A stretch of 64,000 nt of DNA from Sphingomonas sp. PP-CE-3A-406. GTDB taxonomy: Bacteria > Pseudomonadota > Alphaproteobacteria > Sphingomonadales > Sphingomonadaceae. The notes under the pieces were generated by a model. It made no database searches. It had not been told where the DNA came from and saw only the letters and a program-made list of their open reading frames with translations. Each line of letters starts with the position of its first letter. Within the stretch, counting starts at the first letter, position 1. The position numbers were made by a program, and so were the translations under genes. The stretch lies in the NCBI RefSeq assembly GCF_003688625.1, contig NZ_RCWY01000002.1:868001-932000 (forward strand), written 5' to 3'. Below, one piece after another: positions 1 to 8,931 of the stretch.

Positions 1-195
1 TCACGCGGAGACGCGGAGACGCGGAGAGAAGTTGAGCGCCGCAGGCAGAAACTTGTTCGCGCAGAGGCGCAGAGGCGCGGAGAGTAAGAAGTTACGCCCG
101 GCTCCCCTTCTCTCTCTCAGCGCCTCTGCGCCTCTGCGCGAAATATTCTTCTTAGCGGCTCCGCCGCGTCTCCGCGTCTCCGCGTCTCCGCGTGA
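1..195. repeat. nested palindromic repeat of 8-bp units upstream of hisF
   Basis: The outer arms, 1-27 and 169-195, are perfect reverse complements built from an 8-bp unit (gagacgcg). The inner arms, 56-82 and 116-142, are reverse complements with one mismatch and use a related unit (gcagaggc). The element could fold into one long interrupted hairpin. It ends 21 bases before the hisF start codon, so it probably sits between hisA and hisF. The left edge may be cut by the window. Similar GCAGAG/GCGGAG strings are scattered in many bacterial genomes; no function is known to me. Confidence 0.8.
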
Positions 196-216
196 ACAAA
201 ACCTTCGGCGCAGCGC

Positions 217-993
217 ATGACGGTCCGCGCGCGCGTCATTCCGTGTCTCGACGTTGCCGATGGGCGCGTGGTGAAGGGCGTGAACTTCGTCGAACTGCGC
301 GACGCCGGCGATCCGGTCGAGCAGGCGCGGGCGTATGATGCGGCCGGGGCGGACGAGCTGTGTTTCCTCGATATCGGTGCCTCCCATGAGGGTCGGGGGA
401 CGATCCTCGACGTCGTGCGGCGGACCGCGGCGGTGTGCTTCATGCCGCTTACCGTTGGCGGTGGCGTGAGGACGGCGGACGATGCAAGGGCGTTGTTGCT
501 GGCGGGGGCGGACAAGGTGGCCGTGAACTCCGCGGCGGTGGAGCGGCCGGAACTGGTGGCGGATATCGCCGAGCGGTTTGGCAGCCAGTGCTGCGTCGCG
601 AGCGTCGATGCGCGGCGGTCGGGCGAAGGCTGGGAAGTGTTCACGCATGGCGGCCGCCGCGCGACCGGGATCGACGCGATCGCGCATGCGCTGAAGCTTG
701 CCGAATTGGGCGCGGGCGAGTTGCTCGTCACGTCGATGGACCGTGACGGGACGCGGAGTGGCTACGATCTCGACCTGATCCGGGCGATTTCGGACCGCGT
801 CAGCGTACCGGTGGTGGCGAGCGGCGGGGTCGGCGGGCTCGACGATCTGGTGGCCGGGATCCGCGACGGGCATGCGAGCGCAGTGCTGGCGGCGTCGATT
901 TTCCATTTCGGGCAGGCGTCGATCGGCGACGCGCATGCCGCGCTGGCGGCAGCCGGGATTCCGGTGCGGACCCCCGTTCGTTCGACGGCCTGA
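217..993 (+). CDS. hisF: imidazole glycerol phosphate synthase subunit HisF
   Basis: The 258-residue protein is the cyclase subunit of IGP synthase. It joins ammonia delivered by HisH to PRFAR, giving imidazole glycerol phosphate and AICAR in cytosolic histidine synthesis. It is a full-length (beta/alpha)8 barrel. Asp12 (IPCLDV) and Asp131 (SVDARR) correspond to the two catalytic aspartates of the family, and the phosphate-binding loops (LTVGGGVR near 79, VVASGGVG near 198) are present. The start fits the family N-terminus although no strong ribosome binding site precedes it; a palindromic repeat ends just upstream. hisE follows after about 210 bases, so this is the 3' part of a his operon whose hisB/H/A would lie to the left. 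Confidence 0.97.
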   Translation: MTVRARVIPCLDVADGRVVKGVNFVELRDAGDPVEQARAYDAAGADELCFLDIGASHEGRGTILDVVRRTAAVCFMPLTVGGGVRTADDARALLLAGADKVAVNSAAVERPELVADIAERFGSQCCVASVDARRSGEGWEVFTHGGRRATGIDAIAHALKLAELGAGELLVTSMDRDGTRSGYDLDLIRAISDRVSVPVVASGGVGGLDDLVAGIRDGHASAVLAASIFHFGQASIGDAHAALAAAGIPVRTPVRSTA

Positions 994-997
994 GCGC

Positions 998-1174
998 ATG
1001 CCCGCGCTTGCCATTCTTTCGGTCCAGTCCGGGCATAGCGGCGTCGTCCACCCGCGCACCGGGCCCGAGATGTCGGACATCGCGCTGTTCGGGTTTGCGG
1101 CGATCGGCGTGTGGCTGGTGCGGCGGGCGTTGCGCAAGCGGTTCGCGAAGACCAAGCCGCGCGAGAAGGATTGA
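998..1174 (+). CDS. possible small membrane protein between hisF and hisE
   Basis: A 58-codon frame begins 4 bases after the hisF stop. A second ATG at 1070 would give 34 residues with a hydrophobic stretch ([13 protein letters not shown]) and a basic tail ([12 protein letters not shown]), the look of a single-pass small membrane protein. The frame fills most of the gap between two his genes on the same strand, which suggests it could be co-transcribed with them. I recognise no family and codon evidence is weak at this size, so it may not be a gene. The 34-residue form is the more credible version. Confidence 0.3.
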   Translation: MPALAILSVQSGHSGVVHPRTGPEMSDIALFGFAAIGVWLVRRALRKRFAKTKPREKD

Positions 1175-1206
1175 CCCGCCTGCCCGCGTGCGTCAGCACG
1201 CCGCGC

Positions 1207-1524
1207 ATGGACCCCGTATTTGACCGCCTCGAGGCGACCATCCGCGCCCGCCGCGATGCGCCCGCCGACACCTCCTATACTGCGAGCCTGTTCGCCAAGG
1301 GTCGCCCGAAGATCGCGCAGAAGCTCGGCGAGGAAGCCGTCGAGACGGTGATCGCGGCGTGCTCGGGCGACGAGGCAAGCATCGTGCCGGAAGCGGCGGA
1401 CCTGATGTTCCATCTGGCGGTGTTGCTGGCGGATGCAGGGTTGAGTCTCGACGACGTGCGCGCCGAGCTGGAGCGGCGCGAGGGCGTTGGCGGCCTGGTC
1501 GAAAAAGCGGGTCGGACCGCGTGA
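1207..1524 (+). CDS. hisE: phosphoribosyl-ATP pyrophosphohydrolase HisE
   Basis: The protein has 105 residues, the usual length for stand-alone HisE. It hydrolyses PR-ATP to PR-AMP and pyrophosphate, the second step of histidine synthesis. It is an all-alpha MazG-like fold. The metal-binding pattern is visible as KLGEEAVE followed by [13 protein letters not shown]. The ATG at 1207 gives the standard [16 protein letters not shown] N-terminus. Its stop TGA overlaps the GTG start of the next gene in a GTGA junction, indicating translational coupling with the nuclease-like protein downstream. The separate gene means HisI is encoded elsewhere. Confidence 0.95.
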   Translation: MDPVFDRLEATIRARRDAPADTSYTASLFAKGRPKIAQKLGEEAVETVIAACSGDEASIVPEAADLMFHLAVLLADAGLSLDDVRAELERREGVGGLVEKAGRTA

Positions 1525-2735
1525 GTCGCCAGCATGCCACTCCCATCCTGATCAATGCGGAATCGGTCTGCTCTACGCCGCTCGTACCGTTGCCGATGGG
1601 CGCGGGGGTCGGGCAGGTCAGCGAGGCCGAGATTCAGGTGCTGGTCCATGAACATCCCGGCTGCCTGCCGATCACCGAGATCGATCCGTTGTTCGGCGAT
1701 GCGGTCGCGATCTGCACCGAACTCATGACGCCGGCTGGATCGATCGACAATCTGCTAGTCACCCCTTCGGGCCTGCCGATCATCGTCGAGTGCAAGCTGT
1801 GGCGCAATCCGGAGAGCCGGCGCGAAGTGGTCGGCCAGATTCTTGATTACGCGAAGGAACTTGGCCGCTGGTCGTCCGCCGATCTCCAGCGCGAAGTGCG
1901 GCGGGCGTTGCAGTGCGGCGGCGATCCGGTGCTGGAGCTCGTCCGGGCAGCCGGGCACGAGGTCGACGAGATCGCGTTCGGAGACATGCTGACCGCGAAC
2001 CTACGGCGCGGTCGCTTTCTGCTGCTCATCGTCGGCGACGGTATCCGCGAGGGCGTCGAGGCGATCGCACAATATCTCCAGGCGCAGGCGGGGCTGCATT
2101 TCACGCTCGGGTTGGTGGAATTGCCGATTTACGTGATGCCCGATGGCGCCAAGCTCGTCGTGCCGCGCGTACTGGCACGGACGCATGTGGTGACACGCAC
2201 CGTCGTCGCCGTGCCCGATGGTTTGCAGGTCGTGGACGACGATGACGTCCAGCAGGCGGCGGACGACGGCCTCGACGATATGGGCGCCGACCGCCTGCGG
2301 TTCTGGACCGAGTTTGCCGAGGGGCTGATGCTCGACGATCCTGACCAGCCGAGGCCGAAAGTGAGCAAACAGGGCTATATCTGGATCGCGATGCCGGTGC
2401 CGAACGGCTCTTGCTGGCTGACCGCATACCGCAGCCTTCGCACCAGCAAGGTCGGTGTCTTCCTGTCATTTACCCGAAACACGCTCGGCGAGCGGCTGGT
2501 GCGCCGCGTCGTCGAGGACTGGACGGTCATCCGCTGCGAACTGGGCGGCACAGTAACCTGCCAACCCGACAAATATAGTCGGCCGTTGATCGCCGACGAG
2601 TTCGTGGTGACGTCGCTGTCCGATCCTGCCGAACGGACGCGCGCAATCCATTGGCTTCAGGGCCGCACCAACGACTTCGTCAACACGCTGCGGCCGCGTA
2701 TCAAATCCGCCGCGGCCGAAATTTCGCAGGAGTAA
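1521..2735 (+). CDS. predicted PD-(D/E)XK nuclease-like protein of unknown role
   Basis: This soluble 404-residue protein starts at a GTG overlapping the hisE stop. Residues 70-115 contain the core of a restriction-endonuclease-like fold: Asp76 in SIDNLL, then Glu90-Cys-Lys92 (IIVECK), then Gln106 in QILDYAK. This is the D-(x)n-E-x-K arrangement with the trailing Q/Y helix seen in several PD-(D/E)XK families, including DUF91/NucS-like and RecB-like proteins. The C-terminal half (after about 230) is unassigned, with an acidic run VDDDD near 240. It sits between hisE and the HIT gene with gaps of -4 and 3 bases, so it is in that operon. Nuclease activity is inferred from motifs only, and it may be a DNA-binding relative. 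Confidence 0.75.
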   Translation: MSRQHATPILINAESVCSTPLVPLPMGAGVGQVSEAEIQVLVHEHPGCLPITEIDPLFGDAVAICTELMTPAGSIDNLLVTPSGLPIIVECKLWRNPESRREVVGQILDYAKELGRWSSADLQREVRRALQCGGDPVLELVRAAGHEVDEIAFGDMLTANLRRGRFLLLIVGDGIREGVEAIAQYLQAQAGLHFTLGLVELPIYVMPDGAKLVVPRVLARTHVVTRTVVAVPDGLQVVDDDDVQQAADDGLDDMGADRLRFWTEFAEGLMLDDPDQPRPKVSKQGYIWIAMPVPNGSCWLTAYRSLRTSKVGVFLSFTRNTLGERLVRRVVEDWTVIRCELGGTVTCQPDKYSRPLIADEFVVTSLSDPAERTRAIHWLQGRTNDFVNTLRPRIKSAAAEISQE

Positions 2736-2738
2736 GCG

Positions 2739-3116
2739 ATGCCGATCGACGCCACCCAGCCTTACGACGACCAGAACATCTTCGCGAAGATCCTGCGCGG
2801 CGAGATCCCGTCGCAGCGGGTGTACGACGACGAGTTCGCGATCGCGTTCCACGACATCAACCCGCAGGCGCCGACGCATCTGCTCGTGATCCCCAAGGGC
2901 GCGTACGTGTCGTGGGACGACTTTTCCGCGCGGGCGCCCGATGCGGAGATCGCCGGCTTCATCCGTGCGGTCGGCGAAGTGGCGCGTGCGGCGGGGCTGG
3001 TCGAACCGGGGTATCGCCTGCTCGCGAACATCGGCCAGGACGGACACCAGGAGGTGCCGCACCTGCACGTTCATGTCTTCGGCGGGCGTCCGCTCGGGCC
3101 GATGCTGGCGCGATAG
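2739..3116 (+). CDS. HIT family nucleotide-binding hydrolase
   Basis: This 125-residue histidine-triad protein has the signature His108-Leu-His110-Val-His112 (PHLHVHVFGG); the last histidine is the expected nucleophile. HinT-type proteins hydrolyse nucleoside 5'-phosphoramidates and acyl-adenylates in the cytosol, though the physiological substrate is usually uncertain. FAKILRGEIPS near residue 15 and HLLVIPK near 47 are also typical. The length matches the HinT branch. It follows the nuclease-like gene by 3 bases with an AGGAG ribosome binding site inside that gene's end. A gap of about 110 bases separates it from the permease. Confidence 0.95.
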   Translation: MPIDATQPYDDQNIFAKILRGEIPSQRVYDDEFAIAFHDINPQAPTHLLVIPKGAYVSWDDFSARAPDAEIAGFIRAVGEVARAAGLVEPGYRLLANIGQDGHQEVPHLHVHVFGGRPLGPMLAR

Positions 3117-3227
3117 GGCAGCTTCACCGCACTAAAGGATTGCACGTAATAAAATTGCCATTAGGCTCGGGCGCTTGAGCAAGGGGGCCTTTTGACCCGG
3201 CCCTCGCTATCCCCGGGGGACACCGCG

Positions 3228-4832
3228 TTGATTTTTGGTCGCGTAAAATCGCTGGACGCCATTCTGGCGACGGCAGAGAAAAAGGGGTTGGCGCGAACGC
3301 TCAGCGCGTTTCAGCTGACCCTGCTGGGCGTCGGCGCGGTGATCGGCACGGGTATCTTCGTGCTGACGTCCGAAGCCGCGCAGAAGGCCGGCCCGGGCAT
3401 GTTGCTGAGCTTCGTCGTCGCAGGCTTCGTCTGCGCGGTGGCGGCGCTGTGCTATTCCGAACTCGCGTCGATGGTGCCGGTGTCGGGCTCGGCCTATACC
3501 TATACCTACGCGGTCACGGGTGAGCTGCTCGCCTGGATGGTCGGCTGGGCGCTGATCCTCGAATATGCGGTCGGCGCGAGCGCGGTTGCGGTCGGCTGGT
3601 CGAACCATCTCGCCGGGCTGCTCGACGGGATCGGCTTCCACATCCCCAATGCCTTACGCAACGCCGACGCGCTGATGGCGCACGTGCAGGTCGCGTTCGG
3701 CGCCACGCCCAACGTCGATCTGCAGACCGCGATGACGGTCGGCGGCTTCATGAACCTGCCCGCGGTGATCATCATCGGCCTCGTCACGTGGCTGCTGGTC
3801 GTCGGCACGACCGAGAGCGCACGCGTCAACGCCGTGCTGGTGCTGATCAAGATCGCCGCGCTGACCGCGTTCATCGCGCTGACGATCCCGGTCCTCAAGG
3901 CGGACAATTTCCACCCCTTCCTGCCCTACGGCGTCGGCAATCCGCTGAGCTCGTCGGGCGTCGGCGTGCTCGGTGCGGCGGCGTCGATCTTCTTTGCCTA
4001 TGTAGGATTCGATGCGGTCTCGACGGCGGCGGAGGAGACCAAGAATCCGCAACGCAACGTGCCGATCGGGCTGATCGCCAGCCTCGGCATCTGTACGCTG
4101 TTCTACCTGCTGGTCGCATCGGGCGCGATCGGTGCGATCGGCGCGAACCCGGTGACGACCGCCGATGGCGGCATCCTGGCACCGGGCTCGGCCGAGATGG
4201 CGGGGCGTTGCGCGGCGATCGTCGCAGGGGGCGCGATGGAGCCATTGGTCTGCTCGAAGGAAGCGCTCGTGCATGTGCTCCAGGAAATCCACTGGCCGAT
4301 CATGGGCCGGCTGGTCGGCCTCGCCGCCGTGCTGGCGCTGCCGTCGGTGGTGCTGATGATGATGTTCGGCCAGACCCGCGTGTTCTTCACGATGGCGCGC
4401 GACGGCCTGTTGCCGGCGCGGCTCGCGTCGATCCATCCGAAGTTCCGCACGCCGCATGTCGTCACGATCGTGACGGGCATCGCCGCGGCTGTCGCAGCGG
4501 CGATCCTGCCCGTCGGCAAGCTCGCCGATTATTCCAACGCGGGCACGCTGTTCGCGTTCATGATGGTGGCGATTTCCGTGATGGTGCTGCGCAAGACCGA
4601 CCCCGGCCGCAAGCGTCCGTTCCGCACGCCGGCGGTGTACATCGTTGCACCACTCGCGATCATCGGCTGCATCGGGCTGTATCTGTCGCTGCCGCTGACC
4701 GCCAAGCTGGTCTTGCCAGGCTGGGGCGCGATCGGGTTGGCGATCTACTTCCTCTACAGCCGCTCGCGCAGCCATGTCGGGCTGGGGATCGATGTCGACG
4801 ACGTCGATACCGCGGCGCCGGGCAGCCACTGA
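3228..4832 (+). CDS. APC family amino acid permease
   Basis: This integral membrane protein of about 534 residues belongs to the cationic amino acid transporter branch of the APC superfamily. GVGAVIGTGIFVLTS near residue 35 is the substrate-binding glycine-rich TM1 motif, and about 12 membrane segments follow. Uptake of amino acids across the inner membrane is the likely role; the exact substrate cannot be read. I chose the TTG at 3228, preceded by GGGGGA at 3215-3220, because it begins at the family's usual xFGRxKxLDAIL N-terminus. A TTG at 3192 would add 12 residues. A strong hairpin terminator starts 18 bases after the stop. Confidence 0.9.
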   Translation: MIFGRVKSLDAILATAEKKGLARTLSAFQLTLLGVGAVIGTGIFVLTSEAAQKAGPGMLLSFVVAGFVCAVAALCYSELASMVPVSGSAYTYTYAVTGELLAWMVGWALILEYAVGASAVAVGWSNHLAGLLDGIGFHIPNALRNADALMAHVQVAFGATPNVDLQTAMTVGGFMNLPAVIIIGLVTWLLVVGTTESARVNAVLVLIKIAALTAFIALTIPVLKADNFHPFLPYGVGNPLSSSGVGVLGAAASIFFAYVGFDAVSTAAEETKNPQRNVPIGLIASLGICTLFYLLVASGAIGAIGANPVTTADGGILAPGSAEMAGRCAAIVAGGAMEPLVCSKEALVHVLQEIHWPIMGRLVGLAAVLALPSVVLMMMFGQTRVFFTMARDGLLPARLASIHPKFRTPHVVTIVTGIAAAVAAAILPVGKLADYSNAGTLFAFMMVAISVMVLRKTDPGRKRPFRTPAVYIVAPLAIIGCIGLYLSLPLTAKLVLPGWGAIGLAIYFLYSRSRSHVGLGIDVDDVDTAAPGSH

Positions 4833-4849
4833 TCGAGCCCAAGAAAAAA

Positions 4850-4885
4850 GGGCCGCGGGAGGAAACTCCCGCGGCCCTTTTTTTT
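4850..4885. terminator. intrinsic terminator, bidirectional
   Basis: A perfect 12-bp GC-rich stem (4850-4861 with 4866-4877) closes on a GAAA tetraloop and is followed by eight T residues. A run of A precedes the left arm, so it can also stop transcription from the convergent kinase gene. Confidence 0.95.
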
Positions 4886-4906
4886 GTCTTTGCACCAAAG
4901 CTTGTT

Positions 4907-4953
4907 CTCCCGCGAAGGCGGGAGCCCAGTCTGGGTCCCCGCCTTCGCGGGGA
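4907..4953. repeat. palindromic repeat, class A
   Basis: Two copies of a CCCGCGAAGGCGGG-type hairpin face each other, joined by CCCAG/CTGGG arms, which makes a nearly perfect palindrome. It lies between the terminator and the 3' end of the kinase gene. The same design recurs at 12275, 14347, 14436 and, as single hairpins, near 23194 and 45563. Confidence 0.85.
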
Positions 4954-4965
4954 CACAAGCTCAGG

Positions 4966-5979
4966 TCAGCCGATATGCTTGGCGGCGAGTGCCTTCATGT
5001 CGACCATTGGACGGGCGCCGACATGGCTGATGATCTCGGCCGCGCAGACCGCACCGAGCTTCAGCGATGCCTGCAGGTCGTAGCTCTGCGCCTGACCGTG
5101 GAGGAAGCCCGCCGCGAACAGATCGCCCGCACCGGTGGTATCGACGACCTTGGCGATCGGCTCGGCCTTGACCTCGGCGCGGTTGCCGTTCTGAAGCGCG
5201 CAGGCGCCGTGCTCGCCGCGGGTGACGACCAGCGTCGGGACCTGTGCGGAAATCTTGGCGACCGCTGCGTCGAAGTCTTCCGTCTCGGCGAGAGCGGCAA
5301 GTTCGCCTTCGTTGGCGAACAGGATGTCGATCAGGCCGTCCGAGAGCAGCTGGCGGAAATCACCACCGTGGCGCGAGATGCAGAACACGTCGCTGAGCGT
5401 GAACGCGACCTTCCGGCCGGCATCGCGCGCGCAATCGATCGCAGCGCGCATCGCGGCGCGCGGTTCTTCGGGATCCCAGAGATAGCCTTCGAGATACAGG
5501 ATCGCGCTGTCGGCGATCATCGCGGTATCGATCGCGGCGGCGGGGAGGAACTGGCCTGCACCGAGGAAGGTGTTCATCGTGCGCTGGCCGTCGGGCGTCA
5601 CGAAGATCAGGCAGCGGCCGGTTGTCGGGTCGCCGGCGCGGACGGGCGTGGCGAACTCGATGCCGATGCTGCGGACGTCATGCGCGAAGACCTGGCCGAG
5701 CTGGTCGTCGGCGACCTGGCCGATGAACCCGCACTTGCCGCCGAGCGCGGCGATGCCGGCGACGGTGTTGGCGGCCGAGCCGCCGGAGATTTCCATGCCC
5801 GGGCCCATCTTCGCGTAGAGCGCGTCGGCCTCTTCCGACGAGAACATGAGCTGCATCGAGCCCTTGGCGACGCCGATCTCTTCGATGAACGCGTCATCGG
5901 CGGTGCTGAGGATGTCGACGATGGCATTGCCGATCGCGACGACGTCGTAGGTGGGAGCGTCGGTGGTGGGGGTGGACAA
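4966..5979 (-). CDS. PfkB family kinase, probable adenosine kinase
   Basis: This 337-residue ribokinase-superfamily enzyme transfers phosphate from ATP to a nucleoside or sugar. The C-terminal signature DTTGAGDLFAAGF carries the anion hole and catalytic aspartate. The N-terminal GNAIVDIL and GGSAANTVAGIAALG motifs resemble the adenosine kinase branch annotated in alphaproteobacteria, so AMP formation from adenosine is the best guess. I chose the TTG at 5979, which has GGAG about 8 bases upstream; this trims an implausible Arg-rich extension from an ATG at 6075. It stands alone and converges on the permease across a shared terminator. Confidence 0.85.
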   Translation of the reverse strand: MSTPTTDAPTYDVVAIGNAIVDILSTADDAFIEEIGVAKGSMQLMFSSEEADALYAKMGPGMEISGGSAANTVAGIAALGGKCGFIGQVADDQLGQVFAHDVRSIGIEFATPVRAGDPTTGRCLIFVTPDGQRTMNTFLGAGQFLPAAAIDTAMIADSAILYLEGYLWDPEEPRAAMRAAIDCARDAGRKVAFTLSDVFCISRHGGDFRQLLSDGLIDILFANEGELAALAETEDFDAAVAKISAQVPTLVVTRGEHGACALQNGNRAEVKAEPIAKVVDTTGAGDLFAAGFLHGQAQSYDLQASLKLGAVCAAEIISHVGARPMVDMKALAAKHIG

Positions 5980-6157
5980 GGGGAAGTCTCCGGGCGGACG
6001 GGAAAGCGTTGCCGTAAATCGCGGAAGGGATTGGCGCAACCGGCGCGGCAAGCGTGGCCGCGACCAGAGGTACACGCCAAGACCTCACGCGAAACCCGGA
6101 TCCCTGTTGGGGCTAAAGGTCAGCCGGTATCTTGGGAGACCGAGATACCCGACGCGA

Positions 6158-6934
6158 TCAGCCGTCCAGGATCGCGACGGCGCGGGTCCAGCCCGCCGAC
6201 GCGGCGCGAATCTTGACTGGAAAGCAGGCGATCGTGAATCCGGTCGCTGGCAATTGCTCCAGATTGTGCAGCTTCTCGATGTGACAATATCCGATGTCAC
6301 GCCCGGCCTTGTGACCTTCCCAGATCAGCGTCGCATCGCCGCTCTCGGCGTATCGGGCGGCGGTATGCACGAACGGCGCGTCCCAGCTCCACGCATCGGT
6401 TCCCGTGACGCGAACGCCCCGCTCGGTCAGGTACAGCGTGGCGTCGCGCCCCATGCCGCACCCCGACGCAACATAATCGTCGTGCCCGAACCGCATGCCC
6501 GCACGCGTGTTGACGACGACGATCTCCAGTGGCGACAGCGTGTGCCCGATCCTCTGCAGTTCCGCCTCGACGTCGGCAGCGCTGACGACATAGCCATCGG
6601 GGAAATGCCGGAAATCCAGCTTCACGCCGGACTGGAAGCACCAGTCGAGCGGAACCTCGTCGATCGTGATCGCCCGCTTTCCGCCATCCATCGTCGAGGC
6701 ATAATGATACGGCGCATCGAGATGCGTGCCGTTATGCGTGATGAGCGTCACGCGCTCGATCGCCCAGGCCTCGCCATCGGGCAGGTCTGTAGCCTGCAAC
6801 CCTGGGAAAAATCCCAGCAGGCCAGGAATGGACGCCTTGTGATCGATATACTCGATATGAGGACCATGACCGGGAGGGTCCGACAGCACGTCGTTCTCGA
6901 GGAATACCGACAGATCGACGATCGTACGTGGCAT
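6158..6934 (-). CDS. cyclase family protein (kynurenine formamidase-like metal hydrolase)
   Basis: This 258-residue cytosolic metal-dependent hydrolase shows the family signature His67-Asn-Gly-Thr-His71-Leu-Asp73-Ala-Pro-Tyr-His77. The H-x-x-x-H-x-D residues bind the divalent metals in KynB-type formamidases and related enzymes that open amide or lactone bonds. Family members act on N-formylkynurenine, isatin or polyketide-like substrates, and the substrate cannot be chosen from sequence. No tryptophan-degradation genes are adjacent. It is transcribed alone, divergent from the EI24 gene across 222 bases in which I see no further gene. Confidence 0.85.
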   Translation of the reverse strand: MPRTIVDLSVFLENDVLSDPPGHGPHIEYIDHKASIPGLLGFFPGLQATDLPDGEAWAIERVTLITHNGTHLDAPYHYASTMDGGKRAITIDEVPLDWCFQSGVKLDFRHFPDGYVVSAADVEAELQRIGHTLSPLEIVVVNTRAGMRFGHDDYVASGCGMGRDATLYLTERGVRVTGTDAWSWDAPFVHTAARYAESGDATLIWEGHKAGRDIGYCHIEKLHNLEQLPATGFTIACFPVKIRAASAGWTRAVAILDG

Positions 6935-7156
6935 GATGGTCTCCGTTCTATCGCCGTCGTGACGCAGGCTATCCTGCGCGGTGGCAAGGTAGGTGCATGC
7001 CCAAACTGGTGCCGGATCGGGCCGATGTTTGCTAGTCGTCGTGGATCCAGGATCGGTGGCTCGCCGTATTCGCGGAACTGATTATCCGTTAGTCTCGAGA
7101 GTCGCGCTATCGAAAGCCGCGTTGACCTTCGCGCGACCGCGCGGCATCCCGAGACG

Positions 7157-7846
7157 ATGCTCCGCGCCCTCCTGCTTTCGCTTGGCCAGCTTACCGATCC
7201 GCCGGTGCTGCGCGTGTTCGTCAAGTCGATGGTCGTGACGCTACTCGTCTTCGCGTTGCTCGGCGTTGGCACGTGGTGGGGCACGCAAGCCGCACTGGCC
7301 GCGTGGCTCGACTGGCACGCCGACGGACTCGCGGCGGCGTTCGCGCTGTTCGTCACGATCCTCGCGCTATGGCTGCTGTTCCGCGCGGTCGCGATCGCGG
7401 TCGTCGGGATCTTCGCGGACGAAGTCGTCGAAGCGGTCGAGGCGCGGCATTATCCGGACGCGCTGAAGACCGCCCGCCCCGTCGCGTTGGCGCGCAGCTT
7501 AGCAATGGGGCTCCGCTCGGCCGCTCGCGTCGTGCTCGTCAACCTGGTGATGCTGCCGGTCTACATCGCGCTGCTCGTCACTGGGGTCGGCACCGCTGCG
7601 GCGTTCTTCGTGGTCAATGGTTGGCTGCTCGGGCGCGATCTTGGCGACATGGTCGCGGCGCGGCATATGGATGCGGCGGCGATGCGGGGCTGGCGTGCGA
7701 CGACCAAGGGGAGCCGGTTCGCGCTGGGGCTTGCGAACACCGGGCTGTTCGTGGTTCCGATCCTCAACATCGCCGCGCCCGTGCTGGGGGCCGCGATGGC
7801 GACGCATTATTTCCACAGCCAGTATTCCCGTAAGGTCCGAGCATGA
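7157..7846 (+). CDS. EI24 domain membrane protein (CysZ-like)
   Basis: This 229-residue inner-membrane protein has about four to six hydrophobic segments (near 25-45, 60-85, 120-150 and 190-215) and the GWLLGRDLGDMVAARH stretch typical of bacterial EI24/CysZ-fold proteins. CysZ transports sulfate, but many EI24 homologues have no proven substrate, so I leave the function open. The next gene starts inside its stop codon (ATGA), so the two are translationally coupled. Confidence 0.85.
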   Translation: MLRALLLSLGQLTDPPVLRVFVKSMVVTLLVFALLGVGTWWGTQAALAAWLDWHADGLAAAFALFVTILALWLLFRAVAIAVVGIFADEVVEAVEARHYPDALKTARPVALARSLAMGLRSAARVVLVNLVMLPVYIALLVTGVGTAAAFFVVNGWLLGRDLGDMVAARHMDAAAMRGWRATTKGSRFALGLANTGLFVVPILNIAAPVLGAAMATHYFHSQYSRKVRA

Positions 7847-8214
7847 CGCGATTGACGACGATAGGGATCGCTCTGGCGCTGAGTGGCGGGCTGGCAGGTT
7901 GCGCCGCCCCGGTCGCGAAACCCGCGGTAGGCCGCCCCGCAATCCCCTATACGAGCGTCGGCCTGGAACGCGTCCTTGGCCAGGATGCCGCCGGCCTGAC
8001 CAAATTGTTCGGCCAGCCCGACGCCGACGTCCGCGAGGGCAGCGCGCGGAAACTTCAGTTCCAGAGCGGGATTTGCGTGCTCGACGCGTATCTCTATCCC
8101 AAGGGATCCGACGCCCCCCGCGTCACCTATCTCGACGCACGCGAACCCGACGGCAGCACGATCGACCGCGCCAGTTGCGTCGCCGCACTGACCCGGCGCG
8201 AGGGGGGCAAATAG
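7843..8214 (+). CDS. small predicted lipoprotein
   Basis: This 123-residue protein begins with a lipoprotein signal peptide. A hydrophobic core (ALALSGGL) leads to the lipobox LAGC, with lipidation expected at the Cys near residue 20. The mature part contains VLGQDAAGLTKLFGQPD and a short beta-rich region with two cysteines, an outline shared with small periplasmic SmpA/BamE-like or hypothetical lipoproteins. It overlaps the EI24 gene by 4 bases, so the pair is probably one unit. I do not recognise a specific function. Confidence 0.75.
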   Translation: MTRLTTIGIALALSGGLAGCAAPVAKPAVGRPAIPYTSVGLERVLGQDAAGLTKLFGQPDADVREGSARKLQFQSGICVLDAYLYPKGSDAPRVTYLDAREPDGSTIDRASCVAALTRREGGK

Positions 8215-8348
8215 CCTTAGAAGGCGCCGCAATACGGACATCGCCAAAATTCGATCAAAAAAGGGCGACGTCCATTTTGAGAGCAATGAACGGGATGCCG
8301 ACGCTCACCGAGCGCGCCAGGATGGCGGCTGCACTGTAGGAGTTCGGC

Positions 8349-8816
8349 ATGTCGTTTCGCGTACTGGGAATTGATCCGGACCAGTTCAGCCATCTCTACG
8401 AACTGGCCGATGACGATCTGGCGGCCGTCGGGGCGAAGCGGTATGTCGTGAATGCAAAACCCGGTTTTCCTGACCGCATCGAGGTCCGCGATATGGAGAT
8501 CGGCGAGTGTGCCATCCTGCTCAACTACGAGCATCAGCCAGCCGACACGCCATATCGGTCGCGGCACGCAATTTTCGTTCGCCAAGGCGCAAAGGTCGCG
8601 CTGGACATGATCGATGCCATTCCGGAGGTGATCCGCATTCGACCCATCTCGCTGCGTGCCTTCAATGAGCACGGGGAGATGGTAGACGCCGACATCTCAG
8701 ACGGTGAAGTCCTGGTTCCGCTGATCGAACGGTTCTTCAGCGATCCCGACGTCGCATATCTGCACGCGCATTACGCAAAACGAGGGTGTTACGCCGCTCG
8801 TATCATTCGGGCCTGA
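8349..8816 (+). CDS. DUF1203 domain protein
   Basis: This 155-residue soluble protein matches the remembered pattern of the DUF1203 family across its length. It begins SFRVLGIDP, has the central LLNYEHQPADTPYRSRHAIFV block near residues 57-77, and ends with an YCAxxI-like CYAARIIRA. Family members occur as single genes in many proteobacteria with no known function. An AGGAG lies 8 bases before the ATG. It stands between the lipoprotein gene and convergent queG. Confidence 0.85.
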   Translation: MSFRVLGIDPDQFSHLYELADDDLAAVGAKRYVVNAKPGFPDRIEVRDMEIGECAILLNYEHQPADTPYRSRHAIFVRQGAKVALDMIDAIPEVIRIRPISLRAFNEHGEMVDADISDGEVLVPLIERFFSDPDVAYLHAHYAKRGCYAARIIRA

Positions 8817-8931
8817 CCTTCTCGATTGAGGATCACGTTCTGCAAAACGGCTAACGCCCCTTGGCGCTGGAACGCCGCCTCTCCGCTGTCCTCCCTTCCG
8901 CGGACAGGCCGATAACCAGGCTTGCTGCCGG

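Noticed and set aside
998..1070. Resemblance of the first 15 residues of the small hisF-hisE frame to pyridoxal kinase N-termini (ILSVQSxH)
   Set aside because: The match is a few residues only and nothing of a kinase follows.
4843..4953. Possible riboswitch or attenuator between the permease and kinase genes
   Set aside because: The structure is fully explained by a simple bidirectional terminator plus a class A repeat, both at 3' ends of convergent genes.
8286..8339. 17-codon frame just before the DUF1203 gene, considered as a leader peptide
   Set aside because: It has no run of regulatory codons and no attenuator-like alternative hairpins, and it is too short to separate from chance.
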